A stretch of 20,934 nucleotides of DNA from Euprymna scolopes. Its lineage: Eukaryota > Mollusca > Cephalopoda > Sepiida > Sepiolidae. Made by a program: the position numbers and the translations under genes. The DNA lies in assembly GCA_024364805.1 (NCBI GenBank), contig CM044496.1, positions 88,275,992 to 88,296,925 on the forward strand, written 5' to 3'. Each line of letters begins with the position of its first letter. Position 1 is the first letter of the stretch. The notes beneath the pieces were generated by a model that was given only the letters and a program-made list of their open reading frames with translations, searched no databases and had not been told where the DNA came from. Positions 1-10,199 of this stretch are shown piece after piece.

Positions 1-1396
1 AATAAACAACAATTTTTAACTGGATATATGTTTTATAAATAAAAACATTAACAAAACATTTTTTAAACTGGTTATATGTTTATAAGTTTAAAAAATTAAC
101 AAAACATAATTTTTTAACTAGATATATGTTTTATAAATAAAAAAAAATTAACAAAACATTTTTAAAAACTAGTTATATGGTTTATAAATGAAAAAAAAAT
201 TAACAAAGCATTTTTTTCAAGTTATATGCTTTATAAATTAAAAAAAGTAACAAAACATGTTTCTAAATCAAGTTATATGTTTTATGAATGAAAAAAAATT
301 AACAAAACATGTTTTAGCCTGGTTATATGCTTTATAAATTAAAACATTAATGACACATTTTTGAACCTGGTTATATGCTTAATAAATGAAAAAGAAATTA
401 ACAAACCATTTTTTTAAAACTGGTTGTATATTTTATAAATTTAAAACATTAAAAAAATAATTTTTTTTTAATTTGATATATGTTGTATAAATTTTAAGAA
501 ATGTATAAAACATTTTTTGAAAATGGTTACATGTTTTATAAATTCAAAAACATAATATGACAAAATTTTTAAACCTGGATATATGTTTTATAAATTAAAA
601 AAAAATTAACAAAAAATAATATTTTTAACTGGATATATACTTAATTAATATAAAAAAAATTCACAGAACATAATTTTTAAACTTGATACATGTTTTATAA
701 ATGTAAATAAATGATTAAAACATATTTTTAGCTGTATATATGTTCTACAAATTTAAAAAAATTAATAAGAAAATTTTTGAAAACTGGATATATGTTTTAT
801 AAATTTAAAGAAATTTACAAAACAATGTTTTTACAGGTTATAAGTTAAATTATAAATATATAATCATAAATTAACAAAACAATTTTTTTAACTGGATATG
901 TTTTATAAATAAAAAAAATAATGGAACATGATCATTTAACTGCAGTTATGTTTTGTATATCGAAGGAAATTAACTAAACATATTTTTAAACTTAATATAT
1001 ATTTATTAAATTTAAAGAAATTAACTAAACATATTTTTAAAACTTAATATATATTTATTAAATTTAAAGAAATTAAGTAAACATATTTTTTAAACTTAAT
1101 ATATATTTATTAAATTTAAAGAAATTAACAAAACATATTTTTTAAACTTAATATATATTTATTAAATTTAAAGAAATTAACAAAACATTTTTTTAAACTA
1201 AATATATATTTATTAAATTTAAAGAAATTAACAAAACAATTTTGTTGAACTGTTTGTATGTTTTATAAATTTAAAGAAATTAACAAAACATATTTTTTAA
1301 ACTTAATATATATTTATTAAATTTAAAGAAATTAACAAAACAATTTTGTTGAACTGTTTGTATGTTTTATAAATTTAAAGAAGTTAACAAAACATA
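1..1396. repeat. AT-rich satellite array, period about 50 bp
   Basis: About 28 head-to-tail units fill this stretch. Each has the core AACAAAACAT, a T-run, a variable AACTGG or AACTTAA segment, TATATGTTTTATAAATT and an A-run. Core starts at 51, 98, 150 and 202 give a spacing of 47-52 bp. Units before about 970 are diverged. Units from about 970 are far more alike and use the variant CTTAATATATATTTATTAAA. The array continues off the left edge of the window. No coding capacity is visible. Confidence 0.9.
1231..1396. repeat. dimeric higher-order unit in the satellite
   Basis: A variant monomer with ACAAAACAATTTTGTTGAAC and TGTTTGTATG starts at 1231 and recurs at 1335, exactly 104 bp (2 x 52) later, with a TTTATTAAA-type monomer between. 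The two 104-bp neighbourhoods are almost identical, so the latest amplification copied a two-monomer block. Confidence 0.75.
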
Positions 1397-2095
1397 ACAC
1401 TTAATAATCATCACATTTTTTTGATAATCCGCAAAAAAGAAGACCAAGGCTATTCAGCATCAGTTTAAAATAAATGATTTTATCTTAAAAATACAATTTC
1501 TAATATTTTGGGCCAATAAAAACAATATATTCATAAGAGATTTTTACTTTCTCATGCAAATAATAAGTTGCACATTTTTTCTACAAAATTCTGCAACTAT
1601 TTTATTTGTGCTATAAAGCAGTAGAAGCTGAACAAAGATAGAAATGGATAAAGGTATTGTACGAACACTATTCAAGAAGCAGGTGTAATAAACTAGTTGT
1701 TTGTTTAAATGTCAATGACCACAACAACAATGTCCTAATGAGTATGAATAGATTGATTCAATTATTTTCATCTATTAACATTCATTTTAGCTACAAAATA
1801 AACAATCGCAAATTGTTGTGTTTTATTATTTCTTCTTTTATTTTTATGATAATGCAAAGCAAATAATTACTCTCTTTATGGTTCCTTTTTTTTCTTTTTG
1901 AAATCAATATACAGTTTTAGTTTATCACAAAAGGGAAAAAGAGAATCAAAAATAATGAGTAATTAAACATAATAGTCTTCTATGTTTGTGTGCATGAAAA
2001 TAAAGGGAAGAAATTCAATTCATAGGAGATATAGAAGTCATCCATATGAACATTATTAACACTAGTAGTAATAATAAAAAAAAAATCCATATCTT
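1397..2095. other. AT-rich gene-free stretch
   Basis: No gene, RNA or element recognised. A 69-codon open frame at 1657-1866 has low-complexity composition and no recognisable domain. Near the right end AGTAGTAATAATAA (2062-2075) and TTATTATTACTAC (2099-2111) can form a hairpin that abuts the palindromic element which follows. Confidence 0.5.
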
Positions 2096-2278
2096 GCGTT
2101 ATTATTACTACAGGATGACCCCCGCAAAAAACGGGCCCCAACTCTAATTAGGCCCCCATTTCTTAGTGTTTTGTTTGAATGAAATGAAACTTTGGTCATA
2201 ACTAGTTTATTATATTCAAAACATCACATCAAAACACTAGGGTTTTTTGCCTTTTTTTCTCCGTAGTAATATTAATGC
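2096..2278. mobile_element. short palindromic MITE-like element
   Basis: The left end GCGTTATTATTACTACAGGA (2096-2115) is the near reverse complement of TCCGTAGTAATATTAATGC (2260-2278), with about 16 of 19 positions matching and one single-base gap. A second inverted pair lies inside: CTTAGTGTTTT (about 2164) and AAAACACTAGG (about 2231). Size, terminal inverted repeats and lack of coding fit a non-autonomous DNA element. No clear target-site duplication was seen and the family is unknown. Confidence 0.45.
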
Positions 2279-3047
2279 TTTTATTGGTCATCACACTGCA
2301 TCTATTTTTGCAGTCAGTATATTACTAAATAATCCAATAAAATGTCACAAATAATAAAATCTATTTTCTTCTGTACTAACATGATTAGTAGAAGCACATG
2401 GGACGAGTAGAACGCTGCATATGGGCACCTTTTAGCTTTTTCCAAGCAAAGTTTATTTTGCACGCAATATGAAACATGTTGCTGCTTTCCCTAACTCATG
2501 CCATCACTTGGCAGGAGGCAAAATAATACCATTTGAGATTAAAAGATCTGGACTCAATTCCTTTTCTTTAACATGTGTCAAACCAATCTTGTGTTCCTAT
2601 GTTGCTGAACTGTTAAATAAAGTTAGATTAATATATTAATATTCGTGTGGAGGGTTTTACTCTTATTTTCATTTGTTTTTGAGTGCTCTAATACAACAAT
2701 TCCATCAATAACTTTCATTTATTTTTTTAAAGATTACATACTCTGATTAACTTAACAAACCATACATTTATTTCAGCTTTGAAATTTTCAATAAATGATA
2801 TCTTTATGTATTAAAAATTTTATAGCCATTTATCCACAGTCAGTATTTTATGTGATTACATATGATGATGCACCAGGTAATCATAATTTGTTTACAAGTT
2901 AGTTTAATTTGCTCACCAAATCTCTTCTGGATTGTGCCAGTTTTCTACCAGGCAACGCCAGTACATGGGTTCATCTAGTTTATGATATAATATAGAAACT
3001 CAGGTGAAATAAATTTGGTGGGTTAGAATTGTTCGAACATGTTTTTT
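2279..3047. other. AT-rich gene-free stretch
   Basis: No open frame of note, no RNA gene and no clear repeat recognised. Confidence 0.5.
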
Positions 3048-3187
3048 TCCTCACATACACACACCTACATGTACGCACGCACACATGCACACACACACAC
3101 ATGTACATATATTCACGTTCACATACTCACATTCACGTGCATACACACACGCTAACATACACACATGTACGCACACATACGCAACGT
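3048..3187. repeat. degenerate CA-rich simple repeat
   Basis: A CACACA-based tract interspersed with ATGTAC, CACGTTCA and CACGTGCAT blocks. Overlapping open frames here are translations of the repeat (TH-rich peptides) and are not genes. Confidence 0.9.
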
Positions 3188-3239
3188 CACTTCCCTTTAA
3201 AGGAAATCCAGACATGCGCAGTCAGAACACTGACCCCAG

Positions 3240-3247
3240 TATAAAAG
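3240..3247 (+). promoter_or_regulatory. candidate TATA box (TATAAAAG)
   Basis: TATAAAAG sits in a GC-richer island. About 25-35 bp downstream is the pyrimidine-rich run CTTCCTCTTTCTTCCCTTTT. It could be a core promoter of a host transcript or of a solo LTR; the sequence does not decide. No recognisable coding frame follows. Confidence 0.35.
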
Positions 3248-3532
3248 CCAACAACAAGGTTCAACTTCCTCTTTCTTCCCTTTTGCCTTGATTCGTCAAC
3301 CAGACAAGTTCGCGTCCACAGCTTGTGGTCTAAAGACACTTCCACATGGACGACTGCTACCATGCACGCACGGCTTTATTGAGGTCAACCTCTTCTCTCT
3401 TTCTTTTTCTACATGCGGGACTGCCCTTTCTCTTTCCCCTACTTTATTCCTCTTTTTTCCACGCACGTAGTCGTCAACAACTGAACTGAACACGTGTTCC
3501 ACCTAAACCATTTATTTTCAACAGAAAATAAA
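3248..3532 (+). other. GC-richer, pyrimidine-rich island, possible short transcript
   Basis: The base composition rises well above the flanks. Several CT-rich tracts are present (about 3263-3287, 3391-3412, 3424-3460). The island ends just before AGAAAATAAACAAC, which contains an AATAAA poly(A) signal near 3525-3531. TATA box, leader and poly(A) signal within about 290 bp resemble a solo LTR or a short non-coding gene. No terminal TG...CA pair with flanking duplication could be fixed, so neither reading is secure. Confidence 0.3.
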
Positions 3533-3545
3533 CAACATGTTTATT

Positions 3546-4490
3546 TATTCAGCAATTGAGTTTTGTTTCCTTCCTTCCATTCATTTCATTATTTTCTTTT
3601 GTAGCGAGTTAGGATTATTATATTCTGGTCCGCAACAGAATCCTCTTTCAGAATGAAATTTTATTGGATCAACGAGAGTGAAGTGTTTTTAGATAAAAGT
3701 ATATTTGCTGACTCACTGGAAATTTTGCCCTGTGTAAAAGATCCTAAATGTTATTTCTTTTGGCCTGTTACAAAAATGACTTTGACACAAAGGCACACTT
3801 TACTCCACAGCCACCATTTTTATTTGCCTAGTTATGCAGTTCAGATTGATATTAAATTATTGACATGTTTTAATAAGTTGGCAAATCATCAACGTGTATG
3901 TTACATGTTTTTAGACCTCGTAAATTTGCTGTCATCATAAATGACCTGTAGAAAAAAAAACTTTGCCCGTTATCATGTGCTTATCTTGGCCGCAGGCAAA
4001 GAAAAATGAAGGGTCAAGTTAAACACTGACTCAAATTGCAGCATGCGCTGTAGTTTTTTTTTTTACTGACCCCATTTCTTATTTGCCAACCTTCACACGC
4101 TTGGCATATATACGACTGCTCTGCGTGTCCAAGAAAACATACACTAATAAAACATACACCAACGTTTCAGAAATTTATTTGACAAACAAGAAATATATTA
4201 CCACATTATCATATGCAAATAAATATCATAAATAACAATGAAGGATGGTTGCAGATTTTGTGGACAACACAGGTGTCCTGTTGCCTAGATACCAGGGATA
4301 GGCCAACTTAAGCACTGATCAACTTATCCCACCCTACCCCACATATCATTACTTGCTTGGTTAAACAAAGACAGAATAAGGAAAATAAAGCGCTTGGTAA
4401 AAAATTAGTCACAAAATAAAATACAACGGATGTTATATTATTAAAATTTTATTCATTTATTTTTTATTTTATCTAAATTTTAATAATTTA
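3546..4490. other. gene-free stretch
   Basis: No gene recognised. A 95-codon open frame at 3653-3940 (plus) has no known motif, no upstream promoter signal and no splice context that stands out. It is most likely chance. Confidence 0.45.
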
Positions 4491-5190
4491 CTAGTTGTAC
4501 TTACCTGGTGTTGCCCGGGAATCTTTTTATTTACAGTTTTGTGTTGCTTTTTTTAAATCAGATTTTGAAAGTAAATTTAATTATTAGGACATTACTATTA
4601 GATTATTAATGTGTAACTTCCAACATTTTCAATCTTTTAATATGTGATCATTTGCTAAGGACTTTAAAGCCAGTTTAAATGATTATTCAACAGTTTAAAT
4701 ACTTTCAAATTCCTTATAAATTTCGAAAGATCACAAAAGTAATTAATTCTTATTTTTTTAAGTGTTGACAAAATATTAAAATGGTTGATTTATTTATGAA
4801 ATGTATTTTAGTAATTTTAATTTTGTAATTAAATTATTTTATTGCATTTTTATTTCAATAATACAAAAAATAATTTGATGTATAATTATCAAAATTATGT
4901 TGATACCAAAAATACACACATGTGAAGTTGTCGCATGAATTTAATAATTTAACTTAATACATTTTGATTTTCTGAGAATTTAAAATTTAAAAGCCAGAAA
5001 CTGTTTTGTATTCAACAGTTGAAATGTTTATAAAAAAAACTTCAAAATTTCAAAGGATTTTTTTTCAACAATTAGCAGAAAATATCGGGCTTGTAAACCA
5101 AAAAGCATTCTGGTTAAGTTAATTTAGTTATTAAATTATTTTGCTTAAATATGATTTTAAAATGTCCTTTTATTTTATGCTGTTGTATTC
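4491..5190 (+). repeat. dispersed repeat with CCCGGG head, copy A
   Basis: The repeat opens with TACTTACCTGGTGTTGCCCG near 4499, then AT-rich sequence. Blocks AGATTTTGAAAGTAAATTTA (about 4560), TATTCAACAGTTGAAATG (about 5010) and AAGCATTCTGGTTAAG (about 5104) recur in the same order on the minus strand at 19390-19830. Shared block order over hundreds of bases shows common ancestry. Similar CCCGGG-headed repeats are, from memory, widespread in animals. The family is not identified and no protein is encoded. Confidence 0.6.
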
Positions 5191-5297
5191 TTTATTAAAA
5201 GGGAAAAAAAGATTAGCCCTTGTAAAAAAAAAATTAAAAGGGTAAATAATGTGAAGTGATTTTATAATTGTTTTAATATAGAGAAAGAGTAAGATCT

Positions 5298-5831
5298 TGA
5301 AGTGAGGTGCTCGCTGGGCAAAACAACAAACAGCTCACTTAAAATTAATTTTTCAAAAACATTAATAAGAAAACAAATATTTAGAAAAATTAATTAAAAA
5401 CAAATAATCAGACTTGGCTTGTTATAAGAGGTGTAAATTTATTTGCCCTGGTGTATCACACTCGTGTTTATTTTGAGTCCGAAAAAAAAGAAGAAATCTT
5501 TCCCGACTGGTCAAATGTTTTTGGCATTAAGTTGGAAAGAAACGATAAATTGATTTTCTTTAGAAAAGCCGTTCGGGTAAGGAGCAGAGTGAATAAATAC
5601 GAAGAATGTTTTTCTTTTTTTTTGTGTGGTTTCACCATTGGAACCGGCACAGGGTGTGTCACGCATGAGCGACAGAGTGTGGCAGTAACACGTCTTACTC
5701 CTCTGATGTTCGCGAGCAAAAAGAGAGTGAGAGACTCCTCGAATTTAGCGCCACGGCTTTTTTTTGGAGCTCTCCGGAAACGGTGAATGTTCAATTTCAC
5801 TGTCAGAATTAGTTCCGGGGTAGACGCTACA
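5298..5831 (-). repeat. LTR at the 3' end of the gypsy-like fossil
   Basis: In element orientation it begins TGTAGCGTCTACCCCGGAAC at 5831 and, on the proposed boundary, ends ...CACTTCA at 5298, giving TG...CA ends. An AATAAA poly(A) signal is read on the minus strand near 5437-5445. The inner boundary at 5831 is secure because it matches the other repeat and adjoins the polypurine tract. The outer boundary is inferred from the ATCT direct repeat. Confidence 0.65.
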
Positions 5832-5844
5832 TACCCCCCCTACT
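5832..5844 (-). promoter_or_regulatory. polypurine tract of the gypsy-like fossil
   Basis: Read on the minus strand, AGTAGGGGGGGTA lies directly upstream of the LTR start. This is where the plus-strand primer of LTR retroelements is expected. Confidence 0.6.
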
Positions 5845-5877
5845 AGACAGTATGTCGAACAAAAGAAAGTGGAAAAG

Positions 5878-7211
5878 TCACTGGGTATACACAGCAAATC
5901 GGTGAGGACGTTGCACTGATCTGCCCGATCTGGTAGAAGTTGTAATTACTGGTGAATCGAAGTTTCCGTTCTGAACTGCAGTGTTTTGTGTCCGTTTGCG
6001 TGCTAGCACATCGTCATCCAGAATAGCTTTCTTCAGGCGATCAACACTGACTGAATCTCGTCTTCCGTCAATGTCGATAACGAAGAACTTTGAGTAGCGT
6101 TTCAATACCTTAAAGGGACCGGAATACGGTGTTTGCTGTCGAGCTGTGCCTCCATCGCTCCGAACAAACACATGAGTCCACGATTGTATGTCTTTGGGGA
6201 TGTGAGTGCGTGTGTTCTGTGTTCTCGGGGCAACGTTAAAAGGTTTCGCCAAGTATTCCCTCACACGAGAGGTATAACTTGTTGGGTCAGGCATGCGTGT
6301 AGGAGTGGTCGGTGCGACCATCTGTCCAGGGAGAGTCAGCGTTGTGTTCCGTAAATCATTTCGGCAGGCATAAAGCCAATATCTGCTTTTATGGTGCATC
6401 TGATGCCTAATAGAATGAAGGGGAGGTACTCTGTCCACTTGTTAGGGTCGGAATGTGCTCTAATAGCTGCTTTCAACTGACGGTGCAGACGCTCAATCAT
6501 GCCGTTTGCCGCCGGGTGGTACGAGGTAGTCCTTATGTGTTTGCTTCCCAGTAGGCGAGACAACTCAGAAAAAAGATAGGAATCGAATTGTCTGCCCCTA
6601 TGGGTTGTGATGGTGTGAGGCACACCATAACGCGATATCCAATGTGTAACCAGGGCTCGCGCAACAGTTTCTGTGGAAATATCTGCGATGGGGATGGCTT
6701 CAGGCCATCTAGAGAATCTGTCGATGCAAGTCAATAAGTATGTACAGTTTCTCGAATGTGGGAGTGGACCCACTAAATCTATGTGAACGTGTTGAAATCG
6801 TGCCTCAGGGGTTGCGAAGGTAGCAAGGGGACTTTTAATATGCCTCTGTACTTTCGATTTCTGGCAAGGGACGCAACTCTTGGTCCATTCGCGAACGTCT
6901 CGGTTAATGGCTGTCCAGATGAAACGAGAAGTCACCAGCTTCTGCGTGGAACGAATGCCAGGATGTGACAAGTTGTGTAATTGAAAGAAGACAGCTCGCC
7001 TATGCTTAAGGGGTACATAGGGGCGTTCATGACCGTTCGAAACATCGCACCATATCGTCTCGTTGAAACAAAGTACTGGGACTTGCTTGAAAGTTAGATT
7101 TTCGGAGTGATGTAAGCGATTTAGTTCTTTGTCATCCCGTTGATCGATGGCGATCTGGTGGAGGTCGATCTCGTCAATCGCTTGAATGGCATCGATGTGC
7201 ATTCTTGACAA
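5878..7211 (-). pseudogene. integrase region of the gypsy-like fossil
   Basis: The region contains an HHCC zinc-binding segment (HNLSHPG ... CVPCQ), the catalytic core with [11 protein letters not shown], an aromatic [11 protein letters not shown] segment, YGVPHTI and [13 protein letters not shown], then a basic C-terminal part. These are the hallmarks of a retroelement integrase, which inserts the cDNA copy into the host chromosome. It is a decayed fossil. Confidence 0.85.
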
Positions 7212-7224
7212 TGCATCGGCAACT

Positions 7225-7640
7225 ACGTTCTCCTTCCGTTATACTTGATATCCGCAGTAAATTGTGATATGAAATTCAAATGGTGAGCTTCCCTGGGTGA
7301 ATGTTTTTCGGGCTTGGCAAGTAAAGCATGCGATAACGGCTTGTGATCCGTAAAAAGCATGAAAGTGGATCCTTCCAACATGTAACGAAAATGTTTAACT
7401 GCGCAGTATGCGGCCAAAAGTTCCCTGCTGAAAGTGCTGTATTTGGTTTCAGCGTGCTGAAGACGCCTTTAGAAAAAAGCTAGTGGTTGCCAAGTATTAT
7501 CCACTAATTGTTGCAGTGCACCTCCAATGCCAACGTCGGATGCATCGACGGATAAAGCTAAGGGTGCATCTGGACGGGGAAAAACCAACATTGTCGCTTC
7601 TGTTAATGCCTGCTTGACCTTATCAAAGGAACGTAATTCC
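7225..7640 (-). pseudogene. RNase H region of the gypsy-like fossil
   Basis: AAYCAVKHFRYMLEGSTF followed by LFTDHKPLSHAL is the conserved RNase H signature of Ty3/gypsy Pol, the part that degrades the RNA template during reverse transcription. Weaker similarity extends toward 7640 on the reverse transcriptase side. Fossil. Confidence 0.75.
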
Positions 7641-7689
7641 GTTTCGCTTAATGTAATCGTTTAATTTTTTTTGTTTTTATTTCTGAGTA

Positions 7690-8551
7690 TGTCGGTTAAT
7701 GGCTGCACGATTTCAGCACAATGGGGCACGAAACGTCGATAAAAATTAATTAAACCGAGGAACTCTCGAAGTTTACGAAGTGAAGTGGGAGCTTGGTAAT
7801 CGACTATAGATTGGACTTTCTCTGGAAGGGGACGGATACCTTCTTTGTCGATTAAATGGCCGAGAAACGAAAGTGAAAAAACTCCAAACTCACATTTTTG
7901 GGGGTTAATAATAACGCCATAATCTGTCAATCTGTGAAATAACTGCTGCGGATGCTGTAAGTGTTCACGTTCTGTTGCACTTGCCACGAGGAAATCGTCG
8001 ATATATGCATAGATGAACGGTAGTCTTCGCAAAACTGCGTCGATAAAGCGTTGAAAAAATTGCCCTGCATTACGTAATCCAAAGGGCATGCGTAAGAATT
8101 CGAAAAGGCCGAAAGGAGTTGTGATCGCAATCTTAGAAACATCCTCTGGGTGTAGGGGAATCTGGTTGTATGCGCGAACAAGGTCGATTTTGGAGAACAC
8201 TGTTTTTCCGTGAAACGAGTTAGAAAAGTCTTGCAGGTGCGGAATAGGGTAATTGTCCGGAGTAGTGCGACTGTTAAGTGCGCGGTAATCCCCACAAGGA
8301 CGCCATTCGCCAACTGATTTTTTTGGCACCATGTGGAGTGGCGATGACCAGTTGCTATTAGAGGGTCGAATAATGCCTAAATCCAACATGTGCTGAACTT
8401 CTTGTTTAGCCGCCCTTAAACGATCGGGTTTAAGTCTGCGCGGGCGCGCGCTCACAGGCGGTCCCCTTGTTTGGATATGATGAGTGACATCATGTTTAAC
8501 TTTGTCACCGTTAAATGTAGGACGAGTTAATTCCGGGAAACCTCGCAGCAA
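7690..8551 (-). pseudogene. reverse transcriptase region of the gypsy-like fossil
   Basis: The domain shows [47 protein letters not shown], the catalytic [23 protein letters not shown] and [14 protein letters not shown] in the normal Ty3/gypsy order. The phrase set is closest in memory to CsRn1-clade elements. Fossil. Confidence 0.9.
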
Positions 8552-8611
8552 ATCTGTATACGGATCCGTGGTGTCTTTACATATAACTGGGCTGATCTCG
8601 GTCGACCCACT

Positions 8612-8703
8612 GCCACGGCTTTTTTTGTCTTTTTTTTGGAGCTCTCCAGAAACGGTGAATGTTCAATGTCACTGTCAGAATTAGTTCCGGGGTAGACGCT
8701 ACA
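8612..8703 (-). repeat. short copy of the LTR at the 5' end of the fossil
   Basis: GCCACGGCTTTTTTT ... GGGGTAGACGCTACA matches 5750-5831 in the same orientation, with about two substitutions and a roughly 10-bp length difference in the T-run. It marks the other end of the element. Confidence 0.85.
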
Positions 8704-9436
8704 ATCTCTTTGCAGGAGAGGTTATACCATAAAGGCAGCCTGCAAACAGCCACAATAAAAAATGACACGTAATTTGTCTCCTTTTTCAAAATGTTGTATG
8801 AATTGAAAAATATTGATATTAAAATAAACAAATTTTAAGATATTTGTAATGTGACGGAAGTATAATTAAAAAGATTTAAGCTTTCAATATGAACTAGTCT
8901 GATAGATATAAAAAGTAAGTTTGCTGTCTACCCACCCACCCTAAAACTGGTCGTCGCCATAAAAAAAAATGCATTGCTTAAAATTCAATTTCTGAACCGG
9001 TAAACATGACTAATTTTTCTTTTCTTATTTATTTATTTTTTTTTTTTTTTCAATATTCCATGCTATCCACTCACTTAAACTTTTTGTTTCCAAATTTCCG
9101 CCTCACAAGTCAAACTTGTTAGCAATGTATTTATACAACAGAGAAATTGAAAAATGTGTATCTGCTTTCTAGCATTCATTACTTTTGGAAAATGATTTTG
9201 TATGTTTTGAAATTAATTTGAGAAAAAAAAATCGAAAATTATTCTTCCAATTAAATACAATTAATATTTTATTCATTTATTGTAAAACAAATTAATTAGT
9301 AAAATAGATTAGTTTTCTCATCATACCTACTGCATACACGGTTTCTTAATGTTTGAGGAAACTCTGTCTAATTCTATGCTTATTTAATTAGAATAGAGCA
9401 AAACTTTATTAAAGTATGATACTTAATATTCTCATC
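8704..9436. other. AT-rich gene-free stretch
   Basis: No gene or element recognised. It includes a poly(T) run near 9037-9050. Confidence 0.5.
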
Positions 9437-10150
9437 AATGCGGAGGGTGTAGAAATACCTGACGTAGAAACCAGGCACATGTTTACCACTCTTGGAGTGA
9501 TGGACCCATAGATCTTGTCAGGTTAGCCATCTAGGAGAAAGAAAACTCTGATATTAAAACTGGGGGAGAAAGACCCCTTCAGTCATGGTCGATAACCTTC
9601 CTAAAGCTGGTGACTCGAATAAAATCTTCGGTTTGCAAACCTAAATTGCTTAAGGAGTAGATAGGCGTTGCTTATTGCCGGCTTTCACTTTTTTGTTTAT
9701 TAGTCAGAGGTACTATAACAGGGACCCACTGGAGCCACCCTGCTTGGTCTTGTGTCCTGAATGCCATTCCCCTATCACCAAATTTTTTCTTTCTTTCACA
9801 AATTGAGTAAATTGGGTTTGCTTGCATGCCACTTGTGCTCACTCGACTGGTCTGAGCTGGTCTTGTCTTGGACGTTGAGGGTACCAGATTGGCAATTTGT
9901 CTGGCTGCTGTTTCCAACTGACAGCACAGGAGCCCTAATTCTTTGGTAGCACATAGTGGATGCTCTATCATCAGTTGTATACTATCAGGATAGTTGTAAT
10001 GCCATCGCACGCATGGAAAGGGACCCTGCTGCTATCTCTTGTGGGCTTTCACGAGGCCACAACTTCTTTGGCAGGACTCGACTAATGGACCTCTTGCGTG
10101 TATAGTTGACATCAAAACTGGCCCATGTTGCCCATCACTCTTTCCCTAAC
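9437..10150 (-). other. repeat-like GC-richer stretch, possible Gag-like trace
   Basis: Composition is richer in GC than the flanks. A 112-codon open frame on the minus strand (9672-10010) includes YSICERKKKFGDR, faintly like the (C)xYHxKFGDR segment I recall from Gag proteins of CsRn1-type retroelements. The similarity is short and could be chance. If real it is a separate fossil fragment from the element at 5298-8703, because the latter's end repeat lies between them. Confidence 0.25.
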
Positions 10151-10199
10151 CTGAAATTAAACAAAGCATAATGAAATAAAATGACACCCCTAACAAATA

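Larger units (their letters stand above)
5298..8703 (-). mobile_element. broken Ty3/gypsy LTR retroelement, CsRn1-like
   Basis: Parts seen in element order (minus strand): a short copy of the end repeat (8612-8703), reverse transcriptase (about 7690-8480), RNase H (about 7225-7640), integrase (about 5880-7210), a polypurine tract and the other end repeat (5298-5831). At about 3.4 kb it is shorter than the roughly 5 kb I recall for whole CsRn1-type elements. It is a fossil with several breaks. Reverse transcriptase and integrase wording closely resembles CsRn1-type elements of flatworms and molluscs (from memory). The aligned end-repeat bases differ at about 2 of 80 positions plus one length difference, suggesting a fairly recent insertion. 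ATCT flanks both proposed ends (5294-5297 and 8704-8707), compatible with a target-site duplication. Confidence 0.85.

Noticed and set aside
1-1396. CRISPR-like array of regular repeats
   Set aside because: Units are contiguous tandem monomers without unique spacers, in a eukaryotic genome.
1657-1866. 69-codon plus-strand open frame
   Set aside because: Low-complexity composition in AT-rich DNA, with no motif and no gene context.
3029-3291. Overlapping open frames encoding TH-rich peptides
   Set aside because: They are translations of the CA-rich simple repeat, with no domain.
3653-3940. 95-codon plus-strand open frame
   Set aside because: No recognisable domain, signal peptide or repeat; length is within chance expectation for this much sequence.
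5451-5800. Open frames of about 110 codons on both strands
   Set aside because: They lie within the LTR of the gypsy-like fossil, where no protein is expected, and match no family.
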